DNA from: Alphaproteobacteria bacterium | GTDB taxonomy: Bacteria > Pseudomonadota > Alphaproteobacteria > SHVZ01 | Reading direction: 5' to 3' | Assembly: GCA_009694025.1 (NCBI GenBank) | Contig: SHVZ01000033.1 | Coordinates: 1-34,604, forward strand | DNA: 34,604 nucleotides | In this document: one piece after another, positions 1 to 8,085 of the stretch | Layout: each line of letters begins with the position of its first letter | How positions within the stretch are numbered: the first letter of the stretch is position 1 | Program-made: the position numbers and the translations under genes | Notes under the pieces: model-generated | Database searches by the model: none | Told to the model about the DNA's origin: nothing | The model's input: the letters and a program-made list of their open reading frames with translations, nothing else

Positions 1-131
1 GCCATGAGACTAAGGGGCCTCGTGCCCCGTCGAACCCAGATCCGCAACCCCCAGCCGAGCCATCGACATCAAACCGCGCCAATCGGGTGCCACCATGCCG
101 CTCGTCCGCACCGCCCCAGCCCAGCTATCCC
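1..131. other. left-edge region, no gene recognised
   Basis: No convincing gene is seen here. One forward frame is open from the window start to a stop at 145-147, but its Pro/Arg/His-rich translation matches no family I recognise. A 28-codon reverse-strand frame is equally unconvincing. A 5-bp GGGGC/GCCCC hairpin lies at 14-28. The segment could be the end of the preceding intergenic region. Confidence 0.3.
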
Positions 132-160
132 TTCGCATGGTGAATAGATTGGGCTAGACT
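132..160 (+). promoter_or_regulatory. weak sigma70-like promoter candidate for the first ABC cluster
   Basis: TTCGCA at 132-137 and TAGACT at 155-160 are separated by 17 bp, the usual -35/-10 spacing. Both hexamers are poor matches to consensus. Transcription would begin near 167, leaving a leader of roughly 120 nt before the ATG at 286. This is inference from position and spacing only. Confidence 0.2.
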
Positions 161-285
161 TTCGTTTGGAGGGGCGAATCCGGGCACTCCGCGCGGGGTC
201 AGCGATCGTGGTGGCGGCATTTCCAGGCCGCCCCGGGATCTTAAGACCGGCGCTTCACCGGACGAGGTCAGCAGGGGGATCCGAC

Positions 286-1830
286 ATGCAGCCCACACGT
301 ATTCTGGCCGGCGCGGTCCTGGTCGCGTCGATCATCGCCGTCGGCCCGGCGAGCGCGCAAAAGAAGGGCGGCGACATCACCGCGCTGCTCTATGCCGGCT
401 TGAACAGCGTCGATCCGCACTTCACCACGACCTATCCCGCGCGCAGCATGCTGCTCGGCATCTACGAGACGCTGATGACCGTGGACGAGAACGGCGGCAC
501 CATCCCGATGCTGGCCGAGCGTGCCGACGTGTCGGCGGACGGCCTCACCTACAGCTTCCCGCTCCGCAAGGGCGTCAAGTTCCACAACGGCAAGGAGATG
601 ACCTCCGCCGACGTCAAGGCGTCGATGGAGCGCTTCGCCAAATACAGCCCGGGACGCGCCTCCATGGACCCCGTCGCCTCCTTCGAGGCGCCGGATCCCT
701 ATACCTTCGTCATCAAGTTGAAGACGCCGAGCACCTCCTTCCTCGATCGCCTCGCGGCGCCGACCTCGCCGGCCACCATCATCCCGGTGGAGGAGGCGGC
801 CAAGGAGCTCAACAAGACCTCCAACATCTCGACCGGACCGCTCCAGTTCGTCGAATGGGTGCCGGATGGCCCCTTCCGCTCCAAGCGCTTCGACGGCTAC
901 AGCAAGCGCGCGGGCGGTGGCGAGCGCACCGGTTTCGGCGGACCGAAGACCGTTCATGTCGATACCGTCACCTTCCGCGTCGTGACCGAGGCCTCGGCCC
1001 GCATCGCCTCGCTGGAGGCCGGGCAATCGCATCTGGTCGAAGACGTGCCGGGGCCGGCGGCGGAGCGGCTGAAGAGCAATCCGAAGATCAAGCTCTTCGA
1101 CATGCCGACCTTCCAGATGCCGGTCCTCTATCTGAACCATTCGCTGGCGCCGACCAGCGACCTCAAGTTGCGCCAGGCGGTCCAGGCCGCCATCGACCTG
1201 GACGAGGCTATGGCCGCGGCTGCTGCCGGCGCGCCCTACGTCGTCCAGCACGCCTGGGTCTACAAGGGCCACCCGATGTACTCGGACGCCGGCAAGGCGC
1301 TCTACAACATCAACAACATCGCCAAGGCGAAGGAGATCCTCAAAGGCTCGAGCTACAAGGGCGAGGAGATCCTCCTCAACGTCGGCAATCTCGGCTTCAT
1401 GACCCGGCTCGCGGTCGTGGTGCAGCAGGCGCTGAAGGAGATCGGCTTAAACGTGAAGATGCAGACCATGGACCTCGGCACGCTGTTCAGCGTCTCCGGC
1501 AAGGACGAGGGCTGGCACATCACCACCTCCGGCTACGGCTCGCAGCCCTTCCTCGGGCCTTACATGTACCAGCCGATCACCGTCGGGCCGGCGAACCTCG
1601 CCCGCCGCAAGGGCGACACCACGCTCGAGGCGGCATGGGCGAAGTTCGACGCGACCCGTGACGCCGCCCAACGTCAGGCCGCCTGGAACGAGATCACCCA
1701 GAGGACCTATGACGAGGTCTATTTCGTCAAGCTCGGCGACCTCGGCCTGAAGTACGCGGCGGTCTCCAACCTCGCCGGCTTCAAGGCCTATCCGGGCGCG
1801 CTCCGCTTCTGGGACGCCTGGCTCGAGTAG
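286..1830 (+). CDS. ABC transporter solute-binding protein (SBP_bac_5, DppA-like)
   Basis: A periplasmic solute-binding protein of the family 5 dipeptide/oligopeptide/nickel type, which captures substrate and delivers it to the membrane permeases. The ATG at 286 is chosen because AGGGGG lies 7 nt upstream and the first 24 residues form a standard Sec signal peptide ending ASA before QKKGG. The 514-residue length is normal for the family. The conserved N-terminal feature of the family, LRKGVKFHNG followed by TSADVKASMERF, is clear about 100 residues in, and the closing FKAYPGALRFWDAWLE is a typical SBP_bac_5 end. It is followed after 28 nt by two permease genes, so it is the binding component of that importer. 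The ligand cannot be read from sequence; peptides, opines and glutathione-like compounds are all possible. Initiation at an in-frame codon at 166 would bury the signal peptide and is unlikely. Confidence 0.93.
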   Translation: MQPTRILAGAVLVASIIAVGPASAQKKGGDITALLYAGLNSVDPHFTTTYPARSMLLGIYETLMTVDENGGTIPMLAERADVSADGLTYSFPLRKGVKFHNGKEMTSADVKASMERFAKYSPGRASMDPVASFEAPDPYTFVIKLKTPSTSFLDRLAAPTSPATIIPVEEAAKELNKTSNISTGPLQFVEWVPDGPFRSKRFDGYSKRAGGGERTGFGGPKTVHVDTVTFRVVTEASARIASLEAGQSHLVEDVPGPAAERLKSNPKIKLFDMPTFQMPVLYLNHSLAPTSDLKLRQAVQAAIDLDEAMAAAAAGAPYVVQHAWVYKGHPMYSDAGKALYNINNIAKAKEILKGSSYKGEEILLNVGNLGFMTRLAVVVQQALKEIGLNVKMQTMDLGTLFSVSGKDEGWHITTSGYGSQPFLGPYMYQPITVGPANLARRKGDTTLEAAWAKFDATRDAAQRQAAWNEITQRTYDEVYFVKLGDLGLKYAAVSNLAGFKAYPGALRFWDAWLE

Positions 1831-1858
1831 CGCCTAGGAGGCGGCCGGAGGCCGGCCA

Positions 1859-2803
1859 ATGGGGCGATACCTCGCTGGCCGGCTGATCTCGACGCTCGTC
1901 GTGCTGATCCTCGTCAGCTTCATCTCCTTCTGCATCATGCAGATGGTGCCGGGAGATCCCGCCCAGATCATGGCCGGGGCGGCGGCGCCGCCCGACGAGG
2001 TCCAGCGTATCCGCGAGCAGTTCGGCCTCGACCAGCCGTTCCACGTCCAGATGCTCCGCTGGTACGGCGGCATGCTCCGGGGCGACCTCGGCACCTCGAT
2101 CACGCTCAGCCGCTCGGTGGTCGCCGCCATCGTCGAGCGGCTGCCCTCGACGGTGGCGCTCGCCGGCTTCGCCTTCGTGCTGACCCTCGTGTTCGGGCTC
2201 GTCGCGGGGGTCGGAGCGGCGTTGAAGCAGGACAGCTGGGTCGACCACACGATCATGACGCTGGCGGTCGTCGGCGTCTCCGTGCCGAGCTTCTGGATCG
2301 GCCTGATCATGATCATCGGCTTCGCGGTGATGGTCGACTGGCTGCCGGCCGGCGGCTACGTCACCATCGCCGAGAGCCCGAGCGGCTGGTTCCGCAGCCT
2401 GATCCTGCCGTCGATCGCGCTCGCGCTGCTGCAGATGGGGCTGCTCGCCCGCATCACCCGGGCGACGATGATCGAAGTGCTGCGCCAGGATTTCGTCCGC
2501 ACCGCCCAGGCCAAGGGCCTCTCGCGCTGGATGGTGGTCGGCAAGCACGCCTTCATGAACGTCATGGTCCCGGTGGTCACGGTCATCGGCATCGTCTTCA
2601 GCCTGCTGCTCTCGGGATCCGTCGTCATCGAGACGGTGTTCTCGATCCCCGGCCTCGGCCGCCTGATGGCGACCTCGATCGTGACCCGCGACTACCCGGT
2701 GATCCAGGGGGCGCTCCTTATCACCGCGGCGATGTTCGTCCTGATCAACCTCGCGGTCGACGTGCTCTATGCCTACCTTGACCCGCGCATTCACTACGAC
2801 TGA
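1859..2803 (+). CDS. ABC transporter permease, DppB/GsiC type
   Basis: An inner-membrane permease forming half of the translocation channel of a peptide-type importer. At 314 residues it has the DppB layout: an N-terminal transmembrane helix (GRYLAGRLISTLVVLILVSF), the family motif MVPGDPA near residue 30, then about five further helices. The cytoplasmic EAA loop, which docks the ATPase, reads DFVRTAQAKGLS. The C-terminal SIPGLGRLM and RDYPVIQGALL motifs are hallmarks of the family. GGAGG-like purine-rich sequence precedes the ATG. It starts 28 nt after the binding-protein gene and overlaps the next permease gene by 35 nt, so the two permeases are probably translationally coupled. Confidence 0.93.
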   Translation: MGRYLAGRLISTLVVLILVSFISFCIMQMVPGDPAQIMAGAAAPPDEVQRIREQFGLDQPFHVQMLRWYGGMLRGDLGTSITLSRSVVAAIVERLPSTVALAGFAFVLTLVFGLVAGVGAALKQDSWVDHTIMTLAVVGVSVPSFWIGLIMIIGFAVMVDWLPAGGYVTIAESPSGWFRSLILPSIALALLQMGLLARITRATMIEVLRQDFVRTAQAKGLSRWMVVGKHAFMNVMVPVVTVIGIVFSLLLSGSVVIETVFSIPGLGRLMATSIVTRDYPVIQGALLITAAMFVLINLAVDVLYAYLDPRIHYD

Positions 2804-3662
2804 GCCGCTCCGGCGGCCTCGCTGGCAGGACGGCGCGATCATGCGGATCGCGCGGCACCGCATGGCGATGATCGGCCTCGTCTTCTGCATCGCCGCACTT
2901 CTGATGGCGCTGTTCGCCGACGTGCTGGCGACGCACCATCCGGAGCGGACACGGCTCCGCGACGCGTTCAAGGGTCCGTCGGCCGAGCACGTTCTCGGCG
3001 CCGATCACCTCGGTCGCGACATCTGGAGCCGGGTGGTCTACGGCTCCAGGGTCTCGATCGGCATCGGCGTCGCCACGGTCGTCTTGACCGGCCTGATCGG
3101 CGCGGCGTTCGGTCTCTTGTCGGGCTATTTCCGCAACCTCGACGATCCGCTGATGCGGATCATGGACGCGCTGATGGCGTTCCCGGGCGTGATGCTCGCC
3201 GTCGCCATCACCGCGGCGCTGGGGCCGTCGGCGGTCAACGTCGTGATCGCGCTGACCGCCGTCTACGTGCCCAGGACGGCCCGCATCACCCGCGCCTCGG
3301 TCCTGGTGGTGAGGGAGATGGACTACGTCCAGGCGGCGCGTGCGCTCGGGGCCGGCCATGCCCGGATCATCCTTCGGCACATCCTGCCGAACTCGCTGGG
3401 CCCTCTGGTGGTCCAGCTCACCTTCGTGTTCGCCTACGCCGTGCTGTCGGAGGCGGCCTTGAGCTTCCTCGGCATGGGACCGCCGCCGCCGACCCCGACC
3501 TGGGGCAACATCATCTCCGACGGGCGCGACTACCTGAGAGAGGCCGCCTGGATTTGCCTCTATCCCGGTCTCGCCATATCCGTCACCGTGCTCGGGTTGA
3601 ACCTGCTCGGCGACGGCCTCCGCGACGTGCTCGATCCGCGGATGAAGGTGACCCAGGGCTGA
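2769..3662 (+). CDS. ABC transporter permease, DppC/GsiD type
   Basis: The second channel subunit of the importer, 297 residues. The DppC family signature HVLGADHLGRDIWSRV follows the first transmembrane helix. The EAA loop is MDYVQAARALGAGHARI, and the family's ALSFLGMGPPPPTPTWG motif sits near the C-terminus. The ATG at 2769 lies inside the upstream gene; an alternative ATG at 2841 with AGGACGG upstream would remove 24 residues and still keep every helix. No ATPase gene follows, unlike most dpp operons, so this importer must borrow ATPases from elsewhere. A 146-bp stretch of this gene (3449-3594) plus its last 25 bp (3638-3662) recurs as a relic at 11821-11995. Confidence 0.92.
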   Translation: MPTLTRAFTTTEPLRRPRWQDGAIMRIARHRMAMIGLVFCIAALLMALFADVLATHHPERTRLRDAFKGPSAEHVLGADHLGRDIWSRVVYGSRVSIGIGVATVVLTGLIGAAFGLLSGYFRNLDDPLMRIMDALMAFPGVMLAVAITAALGPSAVNVVIALTAVYVPRTARITRASVLVVREMDYVQAARALGAGHARIILRHILPNSLGPLVVQLTFVFAYAVLSEAALSFLGMGPPPPTPTWGNIISDGRDYLREAAWICLYPGLAISVTVLGLNLLGDGLRDVLDPRMKVTQG

Positions 3663-3701
3663 ACAGCCGATCACGGCGCCGCGGTTTGCCGGAAGGGGAC
3701 G

Positions 3702-4943
3702 ATGACCGAGACGACAGCGGCGGCGGAGGGTGAGGACGGCTCGCCGCAATGGCGCAAGACCCTGGTGGCGATGGTCGCCGTGCAGGTGATCATGAGCCTG
3801 TCCTTCACCTTCTTGAGCCCGATCATGCCGCTGTTCCTGCCCGAGATCGGGGTGGCGAACGACGCCCATCTGTATCTGTGGGCCGGCGCGCTGGGGTCGG
3901 TCACCTCGTTCGTCGCCGCCTTCGCCGCCCCCATCTGGGGCCGCATCGCCGACCGGCGCGGACGTAAGCTGATGGTCCTGCGCTCGGCCTTCGCCATCGG
4001 CCTGTGCACCCTGCTGATGGGGCTGGCGCAAAACGTCTGGCACCTCCTGGGCGCGCGGGTGCTGATGGGGGCGTTCGCCGGCTTCTCCGCCGCGTCGGTG
4101 GTGCTGATCTCCACCCAGGTGCCGCGACACAAGCTCGGCTATGCGCTGGGGCTAATGAGCAGCGGCCAGCTGGTCGGCTCGCTCGTCGGCCCGGTCTTCG
4201 GCGGGGCCTTGGCCGACCTGACCGGCAGCTACCGCCTGCCGTTCTTCGCCGGCGGCAGCCTGTCGCTGGTCGCCGGCGCCTTGTGCTGGTGGTGGGTGCC
4301 GGAGGCCTTCACACCGCCCACGGACGCCAAGGCGAAGACCGGGTTGACGGCGGCGCTCCGCGTCGTCGGGGCGACGCCGGGCATGGCCGCGCTCGTCGTG
4401 GTGCTGCTGCTCTCCCAGTTCGCGGTCCAGGCGGTGCAGCCGATCGTCGCGCTCTACGTGCAGGACATCGTCGGCGACCGGCCGGACCTGGCGACCCTCG
4501 GCGGCATCGCCTTGTCGGTGACCGGCCTCGCCGGCGTCATGGCGGTGCCTGTGCTGACCCGTTCCGGCGACCGGTTCGGCGAGAAATTCGTGCTGATGGT
4601 GGCCCTCGCCGGCGCCGCGCTCGCGACCGCGCCGCAGGCGCTGGCCGGCTCCTACATGGGCTTCGTGGTGGAAAGGTTCAGCCTCGGCCTGTTCGTCGGC
4701 AGCATCGTTCCGGTGACCAACGCGCTGATCGGCAAGGTCACACCCGCCGCGGATCGCGGCACCACCTTCGGGATCACCTCGTCCGCCTATTTCCTCGGCA
4801 ATTCGCTGGGGCCGATGTCGGGGGGCGCGGTTGCGGCCTATGCTGGGCTGCCGTGGGTGTTCGTGCTGACCACCGTTCTACTGCTGGCCGCCCTCGCCTG
4901 GGTCGCCATGGCGGTGCCGCGCCGCTCGGAGGCGGCCAACTGA
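3702..4943 (+). CDS. MFS transporter (multidrug-efflux-like)
   Basis: A major facilitator superfamily transporter of 413 residues with about 12 predicted transmembrane helices. The family motif A loop GRIADRRGRK is at residues 80-89, between helices 2 and 3. Overall it resembles the drug:proton antiporter branch (TetA/MdtG-like), and its substrate is unknown. A hydrophilic N-terminus of about 18 residues precedes helix 1. It lies 39 nt after the permease gene on the same strand and is probably cotranscribed, so it may export a by-product or replace the missing ATP-driven function of the cluster. Its last 111 coding bases and 28 bp beyond the stop are repeated, with 13 mismatches over 139 bp, at 7853-7991. 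Confidence 0.9.
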   Translation: MTETTAAAEGEDGSPQWRKTLVAMVAVQVIMSLSFTFLSPIMPLFLPEIGVANDAHLYLWAGALGSVTSFVAAFAAPIWGRIADRRGRKLMVLRSAFAIGLCTLLMGLAQNVWHLLGARVLMGAFAGFSAASVVLISTQVPRHKLGYALGLMSSGQLVGSLVGPVFGGALADLTGSYRLPFFAGGSLSLVAGALCWWWVPEAFTPPTDAKAKTGLTAALRVVGATPGMAALVVVLLLSQFAVQAVQPIVALYVQDIVGDRPDLATLGGIALSVTGLAGVMAVPVLTRSGDRFGEKFVLMVALAGAALATAPQALAGSYMGFVVERFSLGLFVGSIVPVTNALIGKVTPAADRGTTFGITSSAYFLGNSLGPMSGGAVAAYAGLPWVFVLTTVLLLAALAWVAMAVPRRSEAAN

Positions 4944-4971
4944 CGCAGACCTCGGCGCAGATTGGCCCTTA
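4833..4971 (+). repeat. 139-bp direct repeat, left copy (MFS 3' end)
   Basis: This block aligns without gaps to 7853-7991 (constant offset 3020), with 126 of 139 positions identical by eye. It spans the last 37 codons of the intact MFS gene, its stop codon and 28 bp of downstream DNA. The two copies flank the PstS-like/kinase gene pair exactly, with the right copy beginning 16 bp after the kinase stop. Confidence 0.92.
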
Positions 4972-5098
4972 TCAGCCGACTCACTGCCGAGTAACTCTTG
5001 CAGTTGATCAACGCACCCAAGATTGCCGCGGTGAGCGCAAATCCCGGTTTAATCAAAAGATTCTCGTTTCCGTGAGCAGCGCGGAACCATATGATCGA

Positions 5099-5116
5099 TT
5101 AACCTAAAGTTAACCT
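5099..5116 (+). promoter_or_regulatory. 7-4-7 direct repeat, candidate response-regulator box
   Basis: TTAACCT at 5099-5105 and again at 5110-5116, separated by AAAG, form a perfect direct repeat with 11-bp periodicity. This is the geometry of PhoB/OmpR-family operators (two 7-bp half sites with a 4-bp spacer), although the half-site sequence is not the PhoB consensus. It lies 47-64 bp upstream of the PstS-like start codon, in a notably A/T-rich stretch. Regulation by a response regulator is inference from geometry and position. Confidence 0.4.
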
Positions 5117-5162
5117 TATCGGCAGCAATATTACCAATTCGGCATTATTGAATGGGTGCTTC

Positions 5163-5993
5163 ATGAAGTGGTCGGTGCGTTCTGCCGCGATGGTCGCCTT
5201 TGTATCTATTTCTTGGGCGAGCTTCGCCTGCGCCGGCGAGAAACTCGTGATCGGTGGAACCGGGTGGTCGATCGGCATCTCCAAAGTCATGGTTGAGGCA
5301 TTTCTCAAGCGAGAGCCTGGCGTCGAGATCGAGGTTCCGAGAAGCGTCGGTTCCGGCGGCGGCCTCAGGGCTCTCAGGGCACGGGATTTCCAGGTCGGCT
5401 TCTCGACGCGGCCGCCAAGCGATGAGGACAAAGCGGCTGGTCTGGTCGCGACCCATTGGTTTCGGACCCCGTTGATTCTTGCCCTGTCGGAGAAGGTCCG
5501 GGGCGATGTCGATCTCGGCGATGCCGATGTGAAAGCCGTCTTCGCGCAAGAGATCAAGGCCTGGCCCGACGGAACGCCCGCGCGGCCGGTGATCCGAAGC
5601 GAGCGCGAGACGGAAGTGCGGCTCATGATCGAGCACTTTCCGGGAATCGAACCGATCTTCAACTCCGCGCGAACGCGGCGCGGCGTGTTGATCGCACGAA
5701 GCGATCAGGAAGCCATGGATCTTGCCGAGACGGTGACCGGGGCATTGGCGGCGACCACCTTGGTTGCGGTACGTTCGGAACGACGGCAACTGAAGCCCGT
5801 CGCCATCAACGGCATCGTGCCGTCGATAGAGACGATGAACGCCGGGACCTATCGCATTACGGTCGACCTCTATGCCGTGCTTGGTACGCATAGCGGCGAG
5901 GCTGCTCGGCGATTTGTCGGATTTCTGACCTCGGCCGAGGGTGCAAGAATTCTCGGCGACTACGGCGCCTATTCTGCCTCGGCGGCGCGTTAG
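5163..5993 (+). CDS. PstS-like periplasmic substrate-binding protein
   Basis: A secreted binding protein of the PBP-like phosphate/anion superfamily, 276 residues. The ATG at 5163 gives a signal peptide (MKWSVRSAAMV to ASFACA, cleavage near residue 24); a TTG at 5148 would only add five residues. After the signal, LVIGGTGWSIGISKVMVEAF and VGSGGGLRALRARDFQVGFS resemble the anion-binding loops of PstS, where the SGGG loop contacts phosphate. The C-terminal FVGFLTSAEGARILGDYG is typical of the family. It is shorter than transport PstS (about 340), and no pst permease is nearby. Instead it is followed after 85 bp by a membrane histidine kinase, so a role as a sensing partner that presents a ligand to that kinase is likely (inference). 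Codon use here is less GC-rich than in the flanking clusters. Confidence 0.82.
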   Translation: MKWSVRSAAMVAFVSISWASFACAGEKLVIGGTGWSIGISKVMVEAFLKREPGVEIEVPRSVGSGGGLRALRARDFQVGFSTRPPSDEDKAAGLVATHWFRTPLILALSEKVRGDVDLGDADVKAVFAQEIKAWPDGTPARPVIRSERETEVRLMIEHFPGIEPIFNSARTRRGVLIARSDQEAMDLAETVTGALAATTLVAVRSERRQLKPVAINGIVPSIETMNAGTYRITVDLYAVLGTHSGEAARRFVGFLTSAEGARILGDYGAYSASAAR

Positions 5994-6078
5994 CACCATG
6001 CGGCCGGGCCGGTCTGGCATAAACTCCGGCACCGTCTGGCTTCCGCGTGCCGACCCCCTCGTGTAGGCGGTAGCGCCG

Positions 6079-7836
6079 ATGAAAAGTGGCTCTCGGTGGA
6101 CACCTTCGGGCGGCGGACCGCAGGGAGTGATCGCTCGCCGCTCGGCTCGAAAGCTGCGACTTCTCCTCGTCGCCATGGTGACGCTGGTGTTCGCCATGGT
6201 CGCCATCGGCGTGCCGGCATTGGTTTGGGTGGCCGGATTCACGGAGAAGCGCACGCTTGCGCAGTCGACCGCCGAGGTGACCGCCGACAGCGTGTCTCGG
6301 CTGGTGGCGACGACGCCGCGGCACTCTGCCTATTTGGTCGAAATCATAGAAGATATCTTGCGCGGCCGACCGAAGGTGTCCGGCGGCATCAGCTACCGGG
6401 TCGAGCTGAACTATGGAAGGGCCGTTGCGCAGTTCGGCGACGATCCGGATTGGCCGCGCCTTACCGTCCGTGAATCGGTGACGGACGGCATCGATGAGGT
6501 CGGCATATTGGAAGTTCGCGTCGGACTGTTGCCCGAAGTATTGACCGTGCTTCTGATCCTGGGTATCGGCATTCTTATCTGCGTATTTTTGGCGCTTTTG
6601 GCGCGCTTCGTCCTGCTCAGGTTCGTCGATACGGTCAACCGCGAATTGGCGGGTCAGGAGGCGATGAAGGCGGTCGGCCAATTGACGGCAGGCGTGGCGC
6701 ACGACTTCAACAATCTGCTCGGCATCATCGTTGGCAACCTCAATCTGCTGACGAGGAATTTGCCGCCGGAAAGTCGCGACCGGACTCTGGCCATGGGCGC
6801 CATCGAAGCGGCGGAACGCGGCGCCGGCCTGACGCACCGGCTGCTGGCGTTCTCCCGCCAGCAGGCACTGGCGGCGCGCCCCACCGACGTCAACGAGCTA
6901 GTGCGTCGCATGGTCGGGCTGCTCGGCCGCACCCTCGGCGAGAGCATCGCGATCCGCGCGGTGGCATCGGATCCACCGCCGCAATGCATGGTCGACCCGG
7001 AGCAGCTGGAGGCCGCGCTGTTCGATCTGGCGATCAATGCACGAGACGCCATGCCGCAAGGCGGCACTCTAACCATCGAGATCGACACGATGCACGTCGC
7101 TGCCGACCGGCCGGCCGGTCTCGCCGAGTTGGTGCCGGGCGGCTATGCCGTGATCGCCGTCTCCGACACCGGCGTCGGCATGGCGCCGGAGGCGCTTGCA
7201 CGTTGTTTCGACCCTTTCTTCACCACCAAGGAAGTGGGCAAGGGATCCGGTCTCGGCCTCAGCATGGTCTACGGCTTCGTGACCCAATCGAACGGCGCCG
7301 TGAAGGTCTACAGCGACGTCGGCCGAGGCACCACCTGCAAGCTCTACCTGCCACTCGCGACGGGGGAGGTCGCCGTCGAGCGATCGGCCGAAGCCGTTCC
7401 CGACGCGCCGGGGAATGGAGCGCTCTCGGCTGAGGCGCAAGCAGTATCGTCCAGGGAATCTGCACGCAGGAGTCCTCGAATCGTCGTGGTCGACGACGAG
7501 CCGTCCCAGGCCAAATTATTGGAGGTGATACTGGCCGGTGAGGGCTATGTGGTCGAACGGTTCACGGATTCCGTCCTCGCGTTGGCTCGATTGACGCAAC
7601 ATCCGCAGACTGTCGATCTGGTAGTAACCGACCAGATCATGCCAAGGGTTCTCGGGACCATGCTCGCGGAGCAGGTGACCTCGCTGCGTCGTGATCTGCC
7701 GGTGCTGTTGTGTACGGGTTATGCTGCCGAGCACCTCGACGATCACGAGCTTCCACAGGGTATCAGCGCAGTCCTGCGCAAGCCGTACAAGCCGGAGCAG
7801 CTTACCGAACGGGTTCGACAATTGCTCGCCCCTTGA
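6079..7836 (+). CDS. hybrid sensor histidine kinase with C-terminal receiver domain
   Basis: A membrane-bound hybrid kinase of 585 residues. Transmembrane helix 1 is at about 28-53 and helix 2 at about 152-178, enclosing a periplasmic sensor of roughly 100 residues with no recognised fold. The H-box QLTAGVAHDFNNLLG places the phosphorylated histidine at 208. The ATPase boxes follow in order: NARDAMPQGG (N), DTGVGM (G1), FDPFFTTK (F) and GKGSGLGLSM (G2). A linker of about 45 residues leads to a receiver domain (about 466-584) with VVDDE (acidic pair 472-473) and phospho-acceptor Asp518 in VVTDQIMP, plus the KP pair near the end. No output domain is present, so a separate phosphotransfer or DNA-binding partner must exist elsewhere. 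It is probably cotranscribed with the PstS-like gene. The start is moderately certain because upstream SD sequence is weak. Confidence 0.93.
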   Translation: MKSGSRWTPSGGGPQGVIARRSARKLRLLLVAMVTLVFAMVAIGVPALVWVAGFTEKRTLAQSTAEVTADSVSRLVATTPRHSAYLVEIIEDILRGRPKVSGGISYRVELNYGRAVAQFGDDPDWPRLTVRESVTDGIDEVGILEVRVGLLPEVLTVLLILGIGILICVFLALLARFVLLRFVDTVNRELAGQEAMKAVGQLTAGVAHDFNNLLGIIVGNLNLLTRNLPPESRDRTLAMGAIEAAERGAGLTHRLLAFSRQQALAARPTDVNELVRRMVGLLGRTLGESIAIRAVASDPPPQCMVDPEQLEAALFDLAINARDAMPQGGTLTIEIDTMHVAADRPAGLAELVPGGYAVIAVSDTGVGMAPEALARCFDPFFTTKEVGKGSGLGLSMVYGFVTQSNGAVKVYSDVGRGTTCKLYLPLATGEVAVERSAEAVPDAPGNGALSAEAQAVSSRESARRSPRIVVVDDEPSQAKLLEVILAGEGYVVERFTDSVLALARLTQHPQTVDLVVTDQIMPRVLGTMLAEQVTSLRRDLPVLLCTGYAAEHLDDHELPQGISAVLRKPYKPEQLTERVRQLLAP

Positions 7837-7838
7837 TC

Positions 7839-7858
7839 GGCCGCGATGAGCCGCGGCC
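7839..7858 (+). terminator. GC hairpin after kinase gene, possible terminator
   Basis: GGCCGCG (7839-7845) and CGCGGCC (7852-7858) form a perfect 7-bp inverted repeat with a 6-nt loop, 2 bp after the kinase stop codon. No T-run follows, so intrinsic termination is doubtful. The right arm overlaps the start of the MFS-tail repeat, so the hairpin straddles the presumed junction. Confidence 0.3.
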
Positions 7859-7963
7859 TATGCCGGGCTGCCCTGGGTGTTCGTGCTGACCACCGCGATG
7901 CTGCTGGCCAGCTTCGCCTGGGTCGCCATGGCGGTGCCGCGCCGCTCGGAGGCGGCGAACTGA
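7853..7963 (+). pseudogene. truncated MFS transporter 3' end (relic)
   Basis: Read in frame, this segment encodes the last 36 residues of an MFS transporter, beginning AYAGLPWVFVLTT and ending AVPRRSEAAN plus stop. It differs from the intact gene at 4 residues (V/A, L/M, A/S, L/F in the last helix). Similarity continues past the stop to 7991. No start codon or upstream helices are present. The clustering of changes and about 91% nucleotide identity suggest a diverged paralogue whose 5' part was lost, or an old duplication, not a recent copy. It lies just upstream of the molybdenum hydroxylase operon. Confidence 0.88.
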
Positions 7964-8085
7964 CGCAGAGGTCGGCGCGGATTGGCCCTTAGACGATCGC
8001 GACCGCCTGCTGATAAGCTTGCCCCAGGCGTCGCCGGTGGCCGGCACGACGGCCGCCAAGGTCGGAAATGCCAGGGGGAGTTCCA

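Noticed and set aside
2745..4130. 461-codon reverse-strand open frame across the permease and MFS genes
   Set aside because: It spans two clear membrane-protein genes on the other strand and has a hydrophilic, His/Arg/Asp-rich composition.
5163..5993. PstS of a high-affinity phosphate transporter
   Set aside because: No pstC, pstA, pstB or phoU gene is adjacent, and the protein is shorter than transport PstS; a sensor role fits the neighbour better.
7839..7858. Strong intrinsic terminator after the kinase gene
   Set aside because: The stem is good but no T-run follows, and one arm belongs to the MFS-tail repeat, so the hairpin may be accidental.
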